A model generated the notes under the pieces. That model did not search any database. It was not told the origin of the DNA and saw only the letters and a list, made by a program, of their open reading frames with translations. The position numbers and the translations under genes are program-made. From JBGSOV01 sp964558715 (GTDB lineage Bacteria > Patescibacteriota > Gracilibacteria > CAIRYL01 > GCA-016699755): a DNA stretch of 5,870 nt. Shown here piece after piece: positions 5,822-5,870 of the stretch (its first letter is position 1; each line of letters begins with the position of its first letter). The stretch spans positions 1 through 5,870 of the forward strand of contig CAZLFD010000063.1 in NCBI GenBank assembly GCA_964558715.1. Direction: 5' to 3'.

Positions 5822-5870
5822 CTAAGCCCCAATTCTCGTGACAGATGAGGCAAGTCGCTGTCGGTAGTAT
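5822..5870 (-). CDS. Possible 3' end of a convergent gene (partial)
   Basis: On the minus strand one frame enters from the right edge, reads YYRQRLASSVTRIGA and stops at TAG (5824-5822), one base beyond the antiporter's stop. That matches the stop-to-stop packing at 4043/4044. The other two minus frames are also open here: one stops at 5809-5811, overlapping the antiporter by 12 nt, and one runs further antisense into it. A plus-strand ATG at 5845 is open to the edge as well. The fragment is too short to choose between these or to name a product. Confidence 0.25.
   Translation of the reverse strand, partial: YYRQRLASSVTRIGA

Overview
The window looks like compact chromosomal DNA from a bacterium, probably an uncultivated lineage. 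Tight gene packing, several proteins I cannot assign to a family, weak or absent Shine-Dalgarno sequences and mid-range GC (by eye) would fit a Patescibacteria/CPR-type genome. This is inference: no marker gene is present. TGA works as a stop (three genes end on it) and Trp is encoded by TGG, so the genetic code is the standard bacterial one. I see no tRNA, rRNA, CRISPR array, insertion sequence or long repeat.

Layout, left to right. (1) Positions 1-66 hold a possible last few codons of a plus-strand gene and a short spacer. (2) Positions 67-2798 hold a three-gene minus-strand cluster read from right to left: a small helical protein (129 aa), a large acidic protein (531 aa, joined to the first by an ATGA overlap) and a coiled-coil protein (236 aa, 39-nt gap). 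None is recognisable and none contains cysteine. (3) Divergent from this cluster, 2811-4043 encodes a membrane-anchored coiled-coil protein with a PD-(D/E)XK nuclease core, best read as a divergent RmuC. (4) A minus-strand gene at 4044-4703 abuts it stop-to-stop. It encodes a secreted or membrane-anchored type I protein with a very acidic outer segment. (5) Divergent from that, 4786-5820 encodes a complete CaCA-superfamily (YrbG-like) Ca2+/Na+ antiporter. (6) The last 50 bases may hold the 3' end of another minus-strand gene.

Only the RmuC-like protein and the antiporter have a function that can be named. The three-gene cluster is the main unknown: its coupling suggests the products are made together, perhaps as a complex, but nothing in the sequence names the process. 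The genes alternate in strand with almost no space between them, so promoters must sit in the two divergent junctions (around 2740-2811 and 4704-4785), partly inside coding sequence at the first.
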